Shown here in pieces: positions 8,132-14,777 of a stretch of DNA of 22,868 bases. The position numbers and the translations under genes are program-made. Location: the IMG/VR virus record IMGVR_UViG_3300018428_000205, positions 1 to 22,868 of that record; one strand, given 5' to 3'. The notes under the pieces were generated by a model, which saw nothing but the letters and a program-made list of their open reading frames with translations, made no database searches and was not told where the DNA came from. How positions within the stretch are numbered: position 1 is the stretch's first letter; each line of letters opens with the position of its first letter. Source of the stretch: a virus.

Positions 8132-8971
8132 TTATCTGTTGTATGAAGGAGCAATTAGTTTTTTGAAATAGCTAACTGCTTCTGGTTCTATTGCATGAAG
8201 AATTTTTTCTTCTTTAAATCTATCAGCCATAACTACTAAACCAACAGTTTCAAATCTTCTGTAACTGTATCTATTATATATAGCAGATTCTTCCTCGTTC
8301 AAAGCATTGAACAACAACCAATTTTGAATATACATATTCTTAGGTATATTTTCTTTAGGCGATTTAAGAAAGTCCAGCACTTTAGTATACTCACCAGTCC
8401 TGTCATATATTTCAGTGCTTTCATCTTTTAACAATTGCTGCAACACTCTCAGATCTCTGCTTTGTGCTTTCCATTGGTCAAGTTTGATTTTTGATAATGG
8501 TAGCTTTAATTTATTGATTTCTTTTGCATGTACTCCCATTTTAGTGTCAGATTTTTGTATACTAAATGAATCTCTTATTTCTTGTTTCATTTTCCAATAC
8601 TCATTTGATGTTGCTATTAATCTATAATTCCTTCTTCTTTGTTTTCTTGGTGCACTCTTTATAAGTTCTTCAAGCCATTTTGGGATTATACTATGTTCTA
8701 AATCATCCAAAAGAATTATCAATCTATCTTCATGAACTGTAGTAAAAAGGTAATTTATGTATTTTTTAACATCATCATCAGTGTAGTCCATAGATGAATC
8801 AAACTTTTCTATCTCCATGTTTCTATTTTTTGCCACTCTATATATAGAAGAGGTTTTGCCAGTTCCAGCCAGGCCAACTAACATCAATGGGACACCAATA
8901 TCATCCAAAGCATCATCAACTGCTGTTTCATATGTTTTAGTTAGATTTGCATATATTATATCATCACTCAT
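8132..8971 (-). CDS. RFC large subunit-like AAA+ ATPase
   Basis: A 279-residue AAA+ protein resembling the ATPase part of the archaeal clamp loader large subunit. Visible motifs are Walker A GLAGTGKT (33-40), Walker B LIILLDDLE (84-92) and sensor 1 TSN (121-123). The stretch MEIEKFDSS after Walker A resembles the VIELNAS element of RFC proteins. The SRC arginine-finger motif of small subunits is absent, as expected for a large subunit. It is shorter than cellular archaeal RFC-L and lacks an obvious C-terminal PCNA-binding motif. It is last in the operon that also holds a clear RFC small subunit, which supports a clamp-loader role. Start: ATG overlaps the upstream stop (ATGA) and follows the SD GGGGAG. 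Alternative: another AAA+ replication ATPase, such as an Orc/Cdc6-like loader. Confidence 0.65.
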   Translation of the reverse strand: MSDDIIYANLTKTYETAVDDALDDIGVPLMLVGLAGTGKTSSIYRVAKNRNMEIEKFDSSMDYTDDDVKKYINYLFTTVHEDRLIILLDDLEHSIIPKWLEELIKSAPRKQRRRNYRLIATSNEYWKMKQEIRDSFSIQKSDTKMGVHAKEINKLKLPLSKIKLDQWKAQSRDLRVLQQLLKDESTEIYDRTGEYTKVLDFLKSPKENIPKNMYIQNWLLFNALNEEESAIYNRYSYRRFETVGLVVMADRFKEEKILHAIEPEAVSYFKKLIAPSYNR

Positions 8972-9306
8972 TGTTTTTTCTCCCCTTTGTCCATATAATA
9001 ATAATTACTGGTAACTTTTTGCATTCGATCTTCAATACCATGTATTCTACCTTGAAGATGGTCTATGTATTTATCTAATTGTTTTTTGCTACTGATATAC
9101 ATGTAACCAGTTGATGAAGCATCTATAGGATGACCTTGATTAATTAAATCAGTGATCCTTGCTCTTATTTTTACTGAAGAAGGCCCTCGATCAATATCTA
9201 ATATGTGTGCTATTTCTTTTGCTGTAATCCTTTCACGTTTTGAAGATGCTTCTTTGATTAAAACAAGTATTTTACTATTCAATATTTCCTTTATGTCATC
9301 ACTCAT
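8968..9306 (-). CDS. Winged-helix DNA-binding protein
   Basis: A 112-residue protein with a helix-turn-helix at ITAKEIAHILDI followed by RARITDLINQGHPI and a wing (STGYMYI), then a C-terminal helix rich in charged residues (KYIDHLQGRIHGIEDRM). This layout matches the small winged-helix proteins encoded beside replication genes in many tailed viruses. Its exact role, as a regulator or a replication accessory factor, is unknown. I chose the ATG at 9306 rather than one 8 codons upstream because it overlaps the upstream gene's end (AATGAGTGATG) and has a GGAG sequence about 9 nt before it. Its own end overlaps the next gene by 4 nt, so the genes are probably translationally coupled. Confidence 0.65.
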   Translation of the reverse strand: MSDDIKEILNSKILVLIKEASSKRERITAKEIAHILDIDRGPSSVKIRARITDLINQGHPIDASSTGYMYISSKKQLDKYIDHLQGRIHGIEDRMQKVTSNYYYMDKGEKKQ

Positions 9307-9640
9307 TATCATCATCTCCAACATAACCATAGTAATCTAAACATATATTACAACTGCAAATGTCTAATATTATTGGCGTGCCTTTTCCCATCCAAGCACC
9401 TTTAATATTGAAATCAATAAATTCTATTGCTTCTAATTCTTTCCATTTGAATTTATCCATATGTAATTTAACTAACTGTCTAAAACAATAGATTATCAAA
9501 GGTTCTTTGCCATGTTGACCACCTACGCCAACAATTGCATCGTTGAATTCTCCCCACTTGCCAATACATTGAGTAGAATAATCTTCTCCTAACAATTCTT
9601 CTATTTCTTCACTAAAATATTTATTTTTCTTTACTATCAT
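9299..9640 (-). CDS. Conserved phage-type protein of unknown function
   Basis: A 113-residue protein. The core motifs, FNDAIVGVGGQHGKEPLIIY in the middle and EAIEFIDFNIKGAWMGKGTP near the end, match a small protein family common in tailed phages and some bacteria, in which a DAxVG..xGxPP..Y block is followed by a helix and an FNxxGAxxGxxTP block. I know of no established biochemical function. The C-terminus has a CSCNIC cluster and an acidic tail. The gene sits between the nuclease and the winged-helix gene; its ATG follows a GGTGAT sequence 3 nt away, and its last codons overlap the next gene. Confidence 0.7.
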   Translation of the reverse strand: MIVKKNKYFSEEIEELLGEDYSTQCIGKWGEFNDAIVGVGGQHGKEPLIIYCFRQLVKLHMDKFKWKELEAIEFIDFNIKGAWMGKGTPIILDICSCNICLDYYGYVGDDDNE

Positions 9641-9644
9641 AATA

Positions 9645-10481
9645 TCACCACATTTGTAAAACCAAATTATCTTCTTTATGACATTTCAAATTGTATTGAC
9701 AAATATCACAATTAGATGATCTATTTTTAGGAAAGTATTTGTTATTTTGAATCCATTTGATGTGTCTTGTTAATTTATCTTTGATTAACATTTCGCCTTT
9801 TTCTGCATCTGGATTAATAACAACTTCTTCTTTTGCATCAACAAAATATAAGCTAACTCCATCAAACTCATAGCCATGTGCGTAAAAAAGATATGCATAT
9901 TGAGAAACTTGTTCTTCATATGATTTCATTTTATAGCTCCTGGGCTTACCAGTTTTCCAATCAATAACTTTTATTTTGTTATCTTTCAAATCTCTACCAT
10001 AATAATCAATCTTACCTCTAAAACCAATAAAATTTACATTAGGGTAATGTTTGAGAAATGGATCTAAATAACCTTCATCAAACCAATCATCTGGTGCTTT
10101 CACACCTAATTCAATTTCACAAGATTGTTTTGCATTTTCTAAGTTAACAAACCTGGGTATCAAACCATTTTCAACAAAATTCATAATACTGTACTTTGAC
10201 AATTGTTGATTTATTTTATCTGACTTAGGATTTTTAGCTAAGTATTCGTAAATCCTATTCTTTCTCCAATCTTCTCTACTTGGTTCCATGCAATATTCTA
10301 AAAGATTGTGAACAAAAGTACCATATTGAAATGGAAAAAATTCCAAATCATGTGGTTCTAAATTAGTAAACTTGCTATATTCCCATTGCCTTTTACAACC
10401 ATCAAATTGATCTGATTGCGAAGAGGAAAAGAAATAGCCAGTCTTATCATAGTAAGATGTTGGCTTCATTTGGATTTGCAT
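9645..10481 (-). CDS. Cas4/RecB-like PD-(D/E)XK nuclease with Fe-S cysteines
   Basis: A 278-residue DNA exonuclease of the RecB/Cas4 type. The catalytic motifs are in order: GTFVHNLLE with H58, D159 in FRGKIDYYG, D174-W-K176 in VIDWKTGK, and the QxxxY motif at Q194. One cysteine near the N-terminus (C29 in CKRQW) plus C258, C261 and C267 (CDICQYNLKC) give the four-cysteine pattern that holds a 4Fe-4S cluster in Cas4, AddB and related nucleases. There are no CRISPR repeats or other cas genes here, so a role in viral replication, recombination or end processing is more likely than spacer acquisition. The gene start overlaps the RFC small subunit end by 35 nt. A second ATG 4 codons downstream is possible. 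Confidence 0.85.
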   Translation of the reverse strand: MQIQMKPTSYYDKTGYFFSSSQSDQFDGCKRQWEYSKFTNLEPHDLEFFPFQYGTFVHNLLEYCMEPSREDWRKNRIYEYLAKNPKSDKINQQLSKYSIMNFVENGLIPRFVNLENAKQSCEIELGVKAPDDWFDEGYLDPFLKHYPNVNFIGFRGKIDYYGRDLKDNKIKVIDWKTGKPRSYKMKSYEEQVSQYAYLFYAHGYEFDGVSLYFVDAKEEVVINPDAEKGEMLIKDKLTRHIKWIQNNKYFPKNRSSNCDICQYNLKCHKEDNLVLQMW

Positions 10482-11490
10482 GATTGCCTACACACTCCGT
10501 TATTTTAGATAGCAAAAAGCCACTTAACATTCCTGTTATTTGTATAACTGTTGAACCAGATTTGTATAAATTCATATCAGTATCTTTCATTATCATCATA
10601 CATCTAAGATAAACATTTTTACATAAATATTCTTCTTTGAATTGTTTGTATAACCAACTACTTACCAATTTGAAAAAATCATTAATCCTCATCTTTTCAT
10701 CTTGAAATATAATATTATTGACATCTACGTTAATTGCATCAACAGATTGTTTGAAAACAATAGAATCTAAAAGTGCATCAATCTTATCATCATCAATAAA
10801 ATTTTGAGGTTGGTAATAATTCAAATTAATTTCAGAACCATTAACTGCTTCTTGAACACAATCAATTGCTTGTCTCATATCTCCTTTGGATCTTTCAATT
10901 ATACTTTTGATGTAATTTACTTCCTCTTCTGTTTTAACAACAACATTTTCTGCTTTGAGTATTTCTATTATTCTTGATTGAATGTGTTTAGAAGAAAGTC
11001 TTTGTACCTGGAATGACCTGCACCTGGACTTGATTGCATCCTCAATTCTATCATAATGATTACAAGTAAAGATAAACATTTTATTTCTTTTTTTAGCCTC
11101 TGGTAGTATTGCTCTCAGAGCATTTTGTGCTTCTCTGGTCATCATATCTGCTTCATCTAAAATGAAAACAGATGCCCCTCTGGACTGAACTAAAATCATT
11201 ATTTCATTTCTAATAAAATTAATACCTCTGTCATCCGATGCATTGTATTGTCTTATAGTAGATTCATCATCAAACCTATTTATAAATATATTCGCAATCA
11301 GTTTTGCAAGTAATGTTTTCCCACTACCACTCTCTCCATGTAAAATGTAGTGAGCAATTTGGTTGTCCCCAATAGAATCAACAATCTTCTGTTTAACAAG
11401 ATCGTGACCTATCACATCTTCGATTGTGTTTGGTTCGTGTTTATCGGCCCAAGACACTGCTTGTATTGTTTCTAATGCATTGAAACTCAT
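10447..11490 (-). CDS. rfcS: Replication factor C small subunit (clamp loader)
   Basis: A 347-residue AAA+ clamp loader subunit; it would load a PCNA-type ring on primed DNA. Features in order: WADKHEPNTIEDVIGH (14-29), matching the RFC N-terminal box; Walker A GESGSGKT (52-59); YNASDDRGINFIR (82-94), the RFC signature; Walker B VFILDEAD (108-115); sensor 1 TCN (142-144); the SRC arginine finger (155-157); and sensor 2 region KGDMRQAID. The length matches cellular archaeal RFC-S (about 320-350). Its message begins at a TATA box about 26 nt before the ATG, and it leads an operon of nuclease, unknown, winged-helix and RFC-L-like genes. The C-terminal collar region is more diverged than the ATPase domain. 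Confidence 0.95.
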   Translation of the reverse strand: MSFNALETIQAVSWADKHEPNTIEDVIGHDLVKQKIVDSIGDNQIAHYILHGESGSGKTLLAKLIANIFINRFDDESTIRQYNASDDRGINFIRNEIMILVQSRGASVFILDEADMMTREAQNALRAILPEAKKRNKMFIFTCNHYDRIEDAIKSRCRSFQVQRLSSKHIQSRIIEILKAENVVVKTEEEVNYIKSIIERSKGDMRQAIDCVQEAVNGSEINLNYYQPQNFIDDDKIDALLDSIVFKQSVDAINVDVNNIIFQDEKMRINDFFKLVSSWLYKQFKEEYLCKNVYLRCMMIMKDTDMNLYKSGSTVIQITGMLSGFLLSKITECVGNHANPNEANILL

Positions 11491-11511
11491 AAACTAAATT
11501 ATACTATCTAA

Positions 11512-11520
11512 CATATAAAG
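11512..11520 (-). promoter_or_regulatory. TATA box of the RFC operon
   Basis: CTTTATATG on the minus strand is centred 26 nt before the ATG at 11490. It is one of the best matches to the archaeal TTTATATA-type box in the window; the message is predicted to be leaderless. Confidence 0.6.
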
Positions 11521-11545
11521 TTAATGGAGGTTTGAAATGTTTATA

Positions 11546-11854
11546 TTATTCTGCTTTTGGCTCTTCAATTACTTCTGCTGCTTTTTCTTGAACAACTGGT
11601 TCAGCTTTTTTAGGCTCTTCTTTGACCTCTTCTTCAGCAGGTGCCTCTTCTGCTACTTCTTCTACCACTTGTTCAACAACTGGTTCTGGTGCAGAAAAAC
11701 CATCTTTGTAGATAACACCTAATACTCTGTGTCCATCTCCACTACCTTGTAAGATTTCAAAAGAATCATCCTTTTCGAGAATTTCTATTGCTTGATTGTG
11801 CTCATGCTTTAGAAGTAATACTATATTTGATATTTCTTTAGATGAAAACTTCAT
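11546..11854 (-). CDS. Small protein with disordered Glu/Ala/Pro/Val tail
   Basis: 102 residues, no recognised family. Residues 1-55 look folded (MKFSSKEISNIVLLLKHEHN, then GDGHRVLGVIYKDG). The rest is a low-complexity acidic tail of Glu, Ala, Val, Pro and Lys, certainly disordered. It has its own TATA box about 26 nt upstream and lies just before the RFC operon on the same strand. An acidic tail of this type could mask a DNA-binding surface or act as a flexible linker; that is only a guess. Confidence 0.6.
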   Translation of the reverse strand: MKFSSKEISNIVLLLKHEHNQAIEILEKDDSFEILQGSGDGHRVLGVIYKDGFSAPEPVVEQVVEEVAEEAPAEEEVKEEPKKAEPVVQEKAAEVIEEPKAE

Positions 11855-11874
11855 AATATAGATTGATGTAAAAT

Positions 11875-11884
11875 GAATATAAAT
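11875..11884 (-). promoter_or_regulatory. TATA box of the acidic-tail gene
   Basis: ATTTATATTC on the minus strand is centred about 25-26 nt before the ATG at 11854, consistent with a leaderless message. Confidence 0.5.
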
Positions 11885-11899
11885 ATTTTGATGTCAAAA

Positions 11900-12154
11900 T
11901 TATTGTAAAATTTCATTTGTTGATAAATAAAAATAAACTAATATTAGCATTATTACAGATAAAATAAGATTAAAACTAAATTTGAATGTTTTAGAAGCAC
12001 TTTCTTTTGTAAAAATTAAACCAGTTTCAATTGTTTTACCTAAAAATGCTCCAGTGCTTAGAGTTTGTTTAATAAATTTCTCTAATAATAATATAATCAT
12101 GTATAGAATAAAACCAATTGCCATTCCAACAATAATATCATTCATGCTAACCAT
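11900..12154 (-). CDS. Small membrane protein with two predicted TM segments
   Basis: 84 residues with two hydrophobic spans, about residues 7-25 (IIVGMAIGFILYMIILLLE) and 59-77 (FSFNLILSVIMLILVYFYL), joined by a polar, Lys-containing loop. The start ATG has an SD (GGAG about 8 nt upstream) and lies 16 nt after the preceding gene, so the two form an operon. Size and topology would fit a holin-like or other small viral membrane protein, but no lysis gene is visible next to it, so the function stays open. Confidence 0.6.
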   Translation of the reverse strand: MVSMNDIIVGMAIGFILYMIILLLEKFIKQTLSTGAFLGKTIETGLIFTKESASKTFKFSFNLILSVIMLILVYFYLSTNEILQ

Positions 12155-12170
12155 AGTTGGTTCTCCTGGA

Positions 12171-12518
12171 TTATTCTTTGTTTAAAAATGAATATTTTCT
12201 TTTCTTTGGTTTTTCACCATAATTATTTTCATACAATACATTGTATATTGGTTCAAATACTTTTACCATTTTGTCTAACCAGGTTGTATAACCTGGAGGA
12301 TCATGTGAAGTTGATGCTGTTAATATTAAATTTTTTACACCACCTCTTAGATTTGGATCTGCATAATCTCTAAACTTTATATGAATATCTGCATAGTTTA
12401 AACTAATACCTATCCAGGTGCTTGCTTTGAATTCTCCTAAAAGTTCTCCAGCGACTGTACTTTCTAAAAAGTGTGGTGATAAGGTAATACCATTGACATT
12501 ATGTGTTGTTATTGCCAT
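12171..12518 (-). CDS. Hypothetical protein, 115 residues
   Basis: I do not recognise a family. The N-terminal half looks like beta structure (MAITTHNVNGITLSPHF, then WIGISLNYADIHIKFRDY) and the C-terminal end is basic (YGEKPKKRKYSFLNKE). It is the first gene of a short operon with the two-TM protein, behind a TATA box about 26 nt before the ATG. A small accessory or structural protein is possible; there is no evidence to choose. Confidence 0.55.
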   Translation of the reverse strand: MAITTHNVNGITLSPHFLESTVAGELLGEFKASTWIGISLNYADIHIKFRDYADPNLRGGVKNLILTASTSHDPPGYTTWLDKMVKVFEPIYNVLYENNYGEKPKKRKYSFLNKE

Positions 12519-12539
12519 AAATTATGAGTTACAAGACTT

Positions 12540-12548
12540 ATTAATAAA
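12540..12548 (-). promoter_or_regulatory. TATA box for the 115-residue gene
   Basis: TTTATTAAT on the minus strand is centred 26 nt before the ATG at 12518, back to back with the box for the plus-strand gene at 12608. Confidence 0.45.
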
Positions 12549-12576
12549 GTTTATTACTTTGAAATTAGGACAATCA

Positions 12577-12586
12577 TTAAATAAAT
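12577..12586 (+). promoter_or_regulatory. TATA box for the 204-residue gene
   Basis: TTAAATAAAT is centred about 27 nt before the ATG at 12608, supporting that start as leaderless. A second A/T-rich box (TTTAAAAGT, about 12588-12596) would fit a start further downstream. Confidence 0.4.
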
Positions 12587-12607
12587 GTTTAAAAGTAATA
12601 CCTCTGT

Positions 12608-13222
12608 ATGTATTCTGTGAGTTATAGGGCCATTAAAAATATAATCAAAAACAAAATGTATTACAATGATTCCTTTCACTTGAACAGCAATAAGATACCA
12701 CATAAACTTTTAATGAAAAAGCATTGGCTTGAAACTGCTGAACAATTTCTTGGGGAGGAAATAAATGGAATATATTATAATGTTGAGCACAACAGTGATG
12801 TATCAAGATTAATGATTGAGTTCACTGGGAAAGAAACAATCAGTGATGACAATTTTTGTAGAATAAATTATTCAAGTCAAAACAATAAATCATCTCGATA
12901 TATTTACATAGCAAAAAAATTAGACATAATTGAATTTTTTTCTTTTCTACCACCATCAAAAAGAAAGAAGAATAAGATACAATGTGAGGTTGAAGTAAAT
13001 GGGAATACTTTGACATTTAAGAAAAATTGGGTAATAAAACCAATTGAGTATACATCGGTATATAGTCAAGATGAAAGAATCCAAGATTTAAAAAATATTA
13101 GAAAATTCTTAGAAATGTCTGAACTAACTCCTAATCAGAAATTAGTCAGAGGAAACAAAATGATTTACGAATACAGAACAAAATACAAAAAATTTGATGA
13201 TATAGATTATCTTAATGTTTAA
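12608..13222 (+). CDS. Hypothetical protein, 204 residues
   Basis: No recognised family. The protein is Lys/Asn-rich with mixed alpha/beta character: WLETAEQFLGEEINGIYYNV in the N-terminal third, a Lys-rich loop PPSKRKKNKIQCEVEV near residue 120, and a helical charged C-terminus. No catalytic motif, TM span or metal site is visible. The start at 12608 is favoured by a TATA-like box 27 nt upstream; in-frame ATGs at codons 17 and 36 are alternatives. It opens the plus-strand block and is followed, after a 50-nt gap, by the GTPase gene. Confidence 0.6.
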   Translation: MYSVSYRAIKNIIKNKMYYNDSFHLNSNKIPHKLLMKKHWLETAEQFLGEEINGIYYNVEHNSDVSRLMIEFTGKETISDDNFCRINYSSQNNKSSRYIYIAKKLDIIEFFSFLPPSKRKKNKIQCEVEVNGNTLTFKKNWVIKPIEYTSVYSQDERIQDLKNIRKFLEMSELTPNQKLVRGNKMIYEYRTKYKKFDDIDYLNV

Positions 13223-13237
13223 ATTAATAACACGCAG

Positions 13238-13259
13238 TTTTTTAAGTAAGTATTTAATT
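13238..13259 (+). promoter_or_regulatory. Possible weak promoter of the GTPase gene
   Basis: TTTTTTAAG (13238-13246) is centred about 31 nt before the ATG at 13273, and TATTTAATT (13251-13259) about 18 nt before it. Neither sits at the 25-27 nt spacing seen elsewhere, so the first would imply a leader of only a few bases. Confidence 0.3.
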
Positions 13260-13272
13260 CATAAAATATATA

Positions 13273-13833
13273 ATGTCTGAAAGAGCTAAAATATACAAAG
13301 TTGTTCTGTTAGGTGATGGTGCAGTGGGCAAAACATCACTTCGAAAAAGATTCTTAGGTCAAGGTTATAGTAAATCATATTCAATGACAATTGGTGCAGA
13401 TTTCGGAGTTAAAAGAATTGGAATTAAAAGAAAGTCATATGTCATTCAAATATGGGACATTGCAGGTCAAGATCGTTTTTCATCTATAAGAGATATGTAT
13501 CTTAAAAATGCAGATGGTGCTTTAGTGTTGTTTGATATATCCAGGCCACTATCTTTTGAGAACATTCCTAATTGGGTAAAAGATTTATCTGAATCTAATA
13601 ATAACAATTCTATACCTTTGGTCTTAATAGGAAATAAAGAGGATCTTAGAAAAGAAGATAGTATTTTCATATCAAAGGAACAAGCAGAGGAATATGCAGA
13701 AAGTTTAACTGATTGGGGAAACTATGACATAGAATATATAGAAACATCAGCTAAAACTGGAGCAAATGTTGAAGAAGCATTTAAGTCATTAATCTTAAAG
13801 ATAGATAAACTAAAAAACAAAAAAAACATTTGA
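13273..13833 (+). CDS. Rab/Ras-like small GTPase
   Basis: A complete 186-residue small GTPase. All five G motifs are present: G1 GDGAVGKT (14-21), switch I threonine T39 in SMTIGADFG, G3 WDIAGQDRF (61-69) with the catalytic Gln at 66, G4 NKED (121-124), and G5 TSAK (158-161). Switch I (TIGADF) and the WDxAGQxRF block are most like the Rab branch of the Ras superfamily. It is expected to switch between GTP and GDP states and bind effectors. There is no C-terminal cysteine motif for prenylation (it ends KNKKNI) and no N-terminal glycine or TM anchor, so it is predicted to be soluble. Such GTPases are abundant in eukaryotes and Asgard archaea, so the gene was probably taken from a host. All key residues are intact, arguing that it is active. 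Confidence 0.93.
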   Translation: MSERAKIYKVVLLGDGAVGKTSLRKRFLGQGYSKSYSMTIGADFGVKRIGIKRKSYVIQIWDIAGQDRFSSIRDMYLKNADGALVLFDISRPLSFENIPNWVKDLSESNNNNSIPLVLIGNKEDLRKEDSIFISKEQAEEYAESLTDWGNYDIEYIETSAKTGANVEEAFKSLILKIDKLKNKKNI

Positions 13834-13856
13834 CATCTGTTCTATTTTACAAATCC

Positions 13857-13865
13857 TTTATATAG
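13857..13865 (+). promoter_or_regulatory. TATA box of the clamp-like gene
   Basis: TTTATATAG is centred 27 nt before the ATG at 13888, a near-consensus archaeal box. The stretch between box and start contains the direct repeat ACTTAA twice. Confidence 0.6.
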
Positions 13866-13887
13866 TTCAAAACTTAAGGAAAACTTA

Positions 13888-14730
13888 ATGTCGATAATTA
13901 AGTTAACGATGAAAACTACCTGGTTAAAGGAATTGAACAATACTTTTACCAATGCAATTATTTTCAAATTTAATAATTCAAGTATAGATATTTTAGAAGT
14001 TGAAAAATACAAATATTCTTTTGGTAAATTGTTAAATTATGAAGATTACAAAATGAGTTCTGATATTTTAGGAATGGAAGAAAACGATCTTCGAAGATTT
14101 GCTAAAATACGAACTTCATCATTAGAAAATTTTGTAAGTAGAGTTAAAGGTGAAAATGTCATTATGACTTTTAATGATGTATCATTAACTGTTTTAGATG
14201 ATGAAGAACCAGATAGAATGGGAAAATTCGATTTAGTAGATATGATTACCGAATTTGATCCTATAATGAACCCCAAACCTCACGCTTTTCTTATGAGTTG
14301 TACCAGGTACAAAATAGAAGGAACAACCATTTACTCAGAATCAGTAAAAAGAAACAACAATTATATTGTACTTAATCCGAAAAGCACATCTTATGACAAC
14401 AACAAAATACACACAGAATATGTGGAATGGCAATTTGATGTTGTCCAAGAAGATGAGGTAAAACTCAAAGAAATAAGAACTACGACAAACACGAATGATG
14501 TAAATACAGATGTCTGGTATTATTATATTGATGAAAATATACTTGATGAAGAACTTTTGAAATGGAAAGTACATTATCATATGAATATAATAAACGATCA
14601 CTACAATAGAAAATTAGGAAACAAAATCTTGATTTCATTTGTAAATTTAAAGCCATCTGTATTTTTCATCAATTCGAATGATGGTTTTAATATAGCTACA
14701 AGTTTGAAATCCTATGAACCAATTGCTTAA
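13888..14730 (+). CDS. Possible divergent PCNA-like sliding clamp
   Basis: 280 residues, no catalytic motif. The overall pattern recalls PCNA (usually about 245-260 residues): a region SSLENFVSRVKGENVIMTFN placed like the PCNA segment in which a helix is followed by two strands, a middle linker near residues 110-130, a second half with alternating strands, and a C-terminus ending ISFVNLKPSVFFIN then GFNIATSLKSYEPIA, resembling the last strands and the APRIE end of PCNA. Sequence identity is clearly low. Context helps: the window encodes both clamp-loader subunits, which need a ring partner. It has its own strong promoter. In-frame ATG at codon 8 (MKTTWLKEL) would give a more clamp-like N-terminus. 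Otherwise it is an unknown viral protein. Confidence 0.42.
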   Translation: MSIIKLTMKTTWLKELNNTFTNAIIFKFNNSSIDILEVEKYKYSFGKLLNYEDYKMSSDILGMEENDLRRFAKIRTSSLENFVSRVKGENVIMTFNDVSLTVLDDEEPDRMGKFDLVDMITEFDPIMNPKPHAFLMSCTRYKIEGTTIYSESVKRNNNYIVLNPKSTSYDNNKIHTEYVEWQFDVVQEDEVKLKEIRTTTNTNDVNTDVWYYYIDENILDEELLKWKVHYHMNIINDHYNRKLGNKILISFVNLKPSVFFINSNDGFNIATSLKSYEPIA

Positions 14731-14746
14731 TTTTAATAAAGAAATA

Positions 14747-14756
14747 TTTTAATAAA
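14747..14756 (+). promoter_or_regulatory. TATA box of the connector operon
   Basis: TTTTAATAAA is centred about 26 nt before the ATG at 14778. The run TATATATATG at the start codon itself is too close to serve as the box. Confidence 0.45.
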
Positions 14757-14777
14757 TAGACATTATAAACTATATAT

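Noticed and set aside
9645-10481. True CRISPR Cas4 with a nearby array
   Set aside because: The nuclease has the Cas4/RecB motifs, but no direct repeats with spacers and no other cas genes were seen; it sits in a replication operon.
11900-12154. Calling the two-TM protein a holin
   Set aside because: Size fits, but there is no endolysin or other lysis gene beside it and the sequence gives no family match.
13820-13833. A prenylation or other lipid-anchor motif at the GTPase C-terminus
   Set aside because: The protein ends in Lys/Asn residues with no cysteine, so no CaaX or CC-type motif exists.
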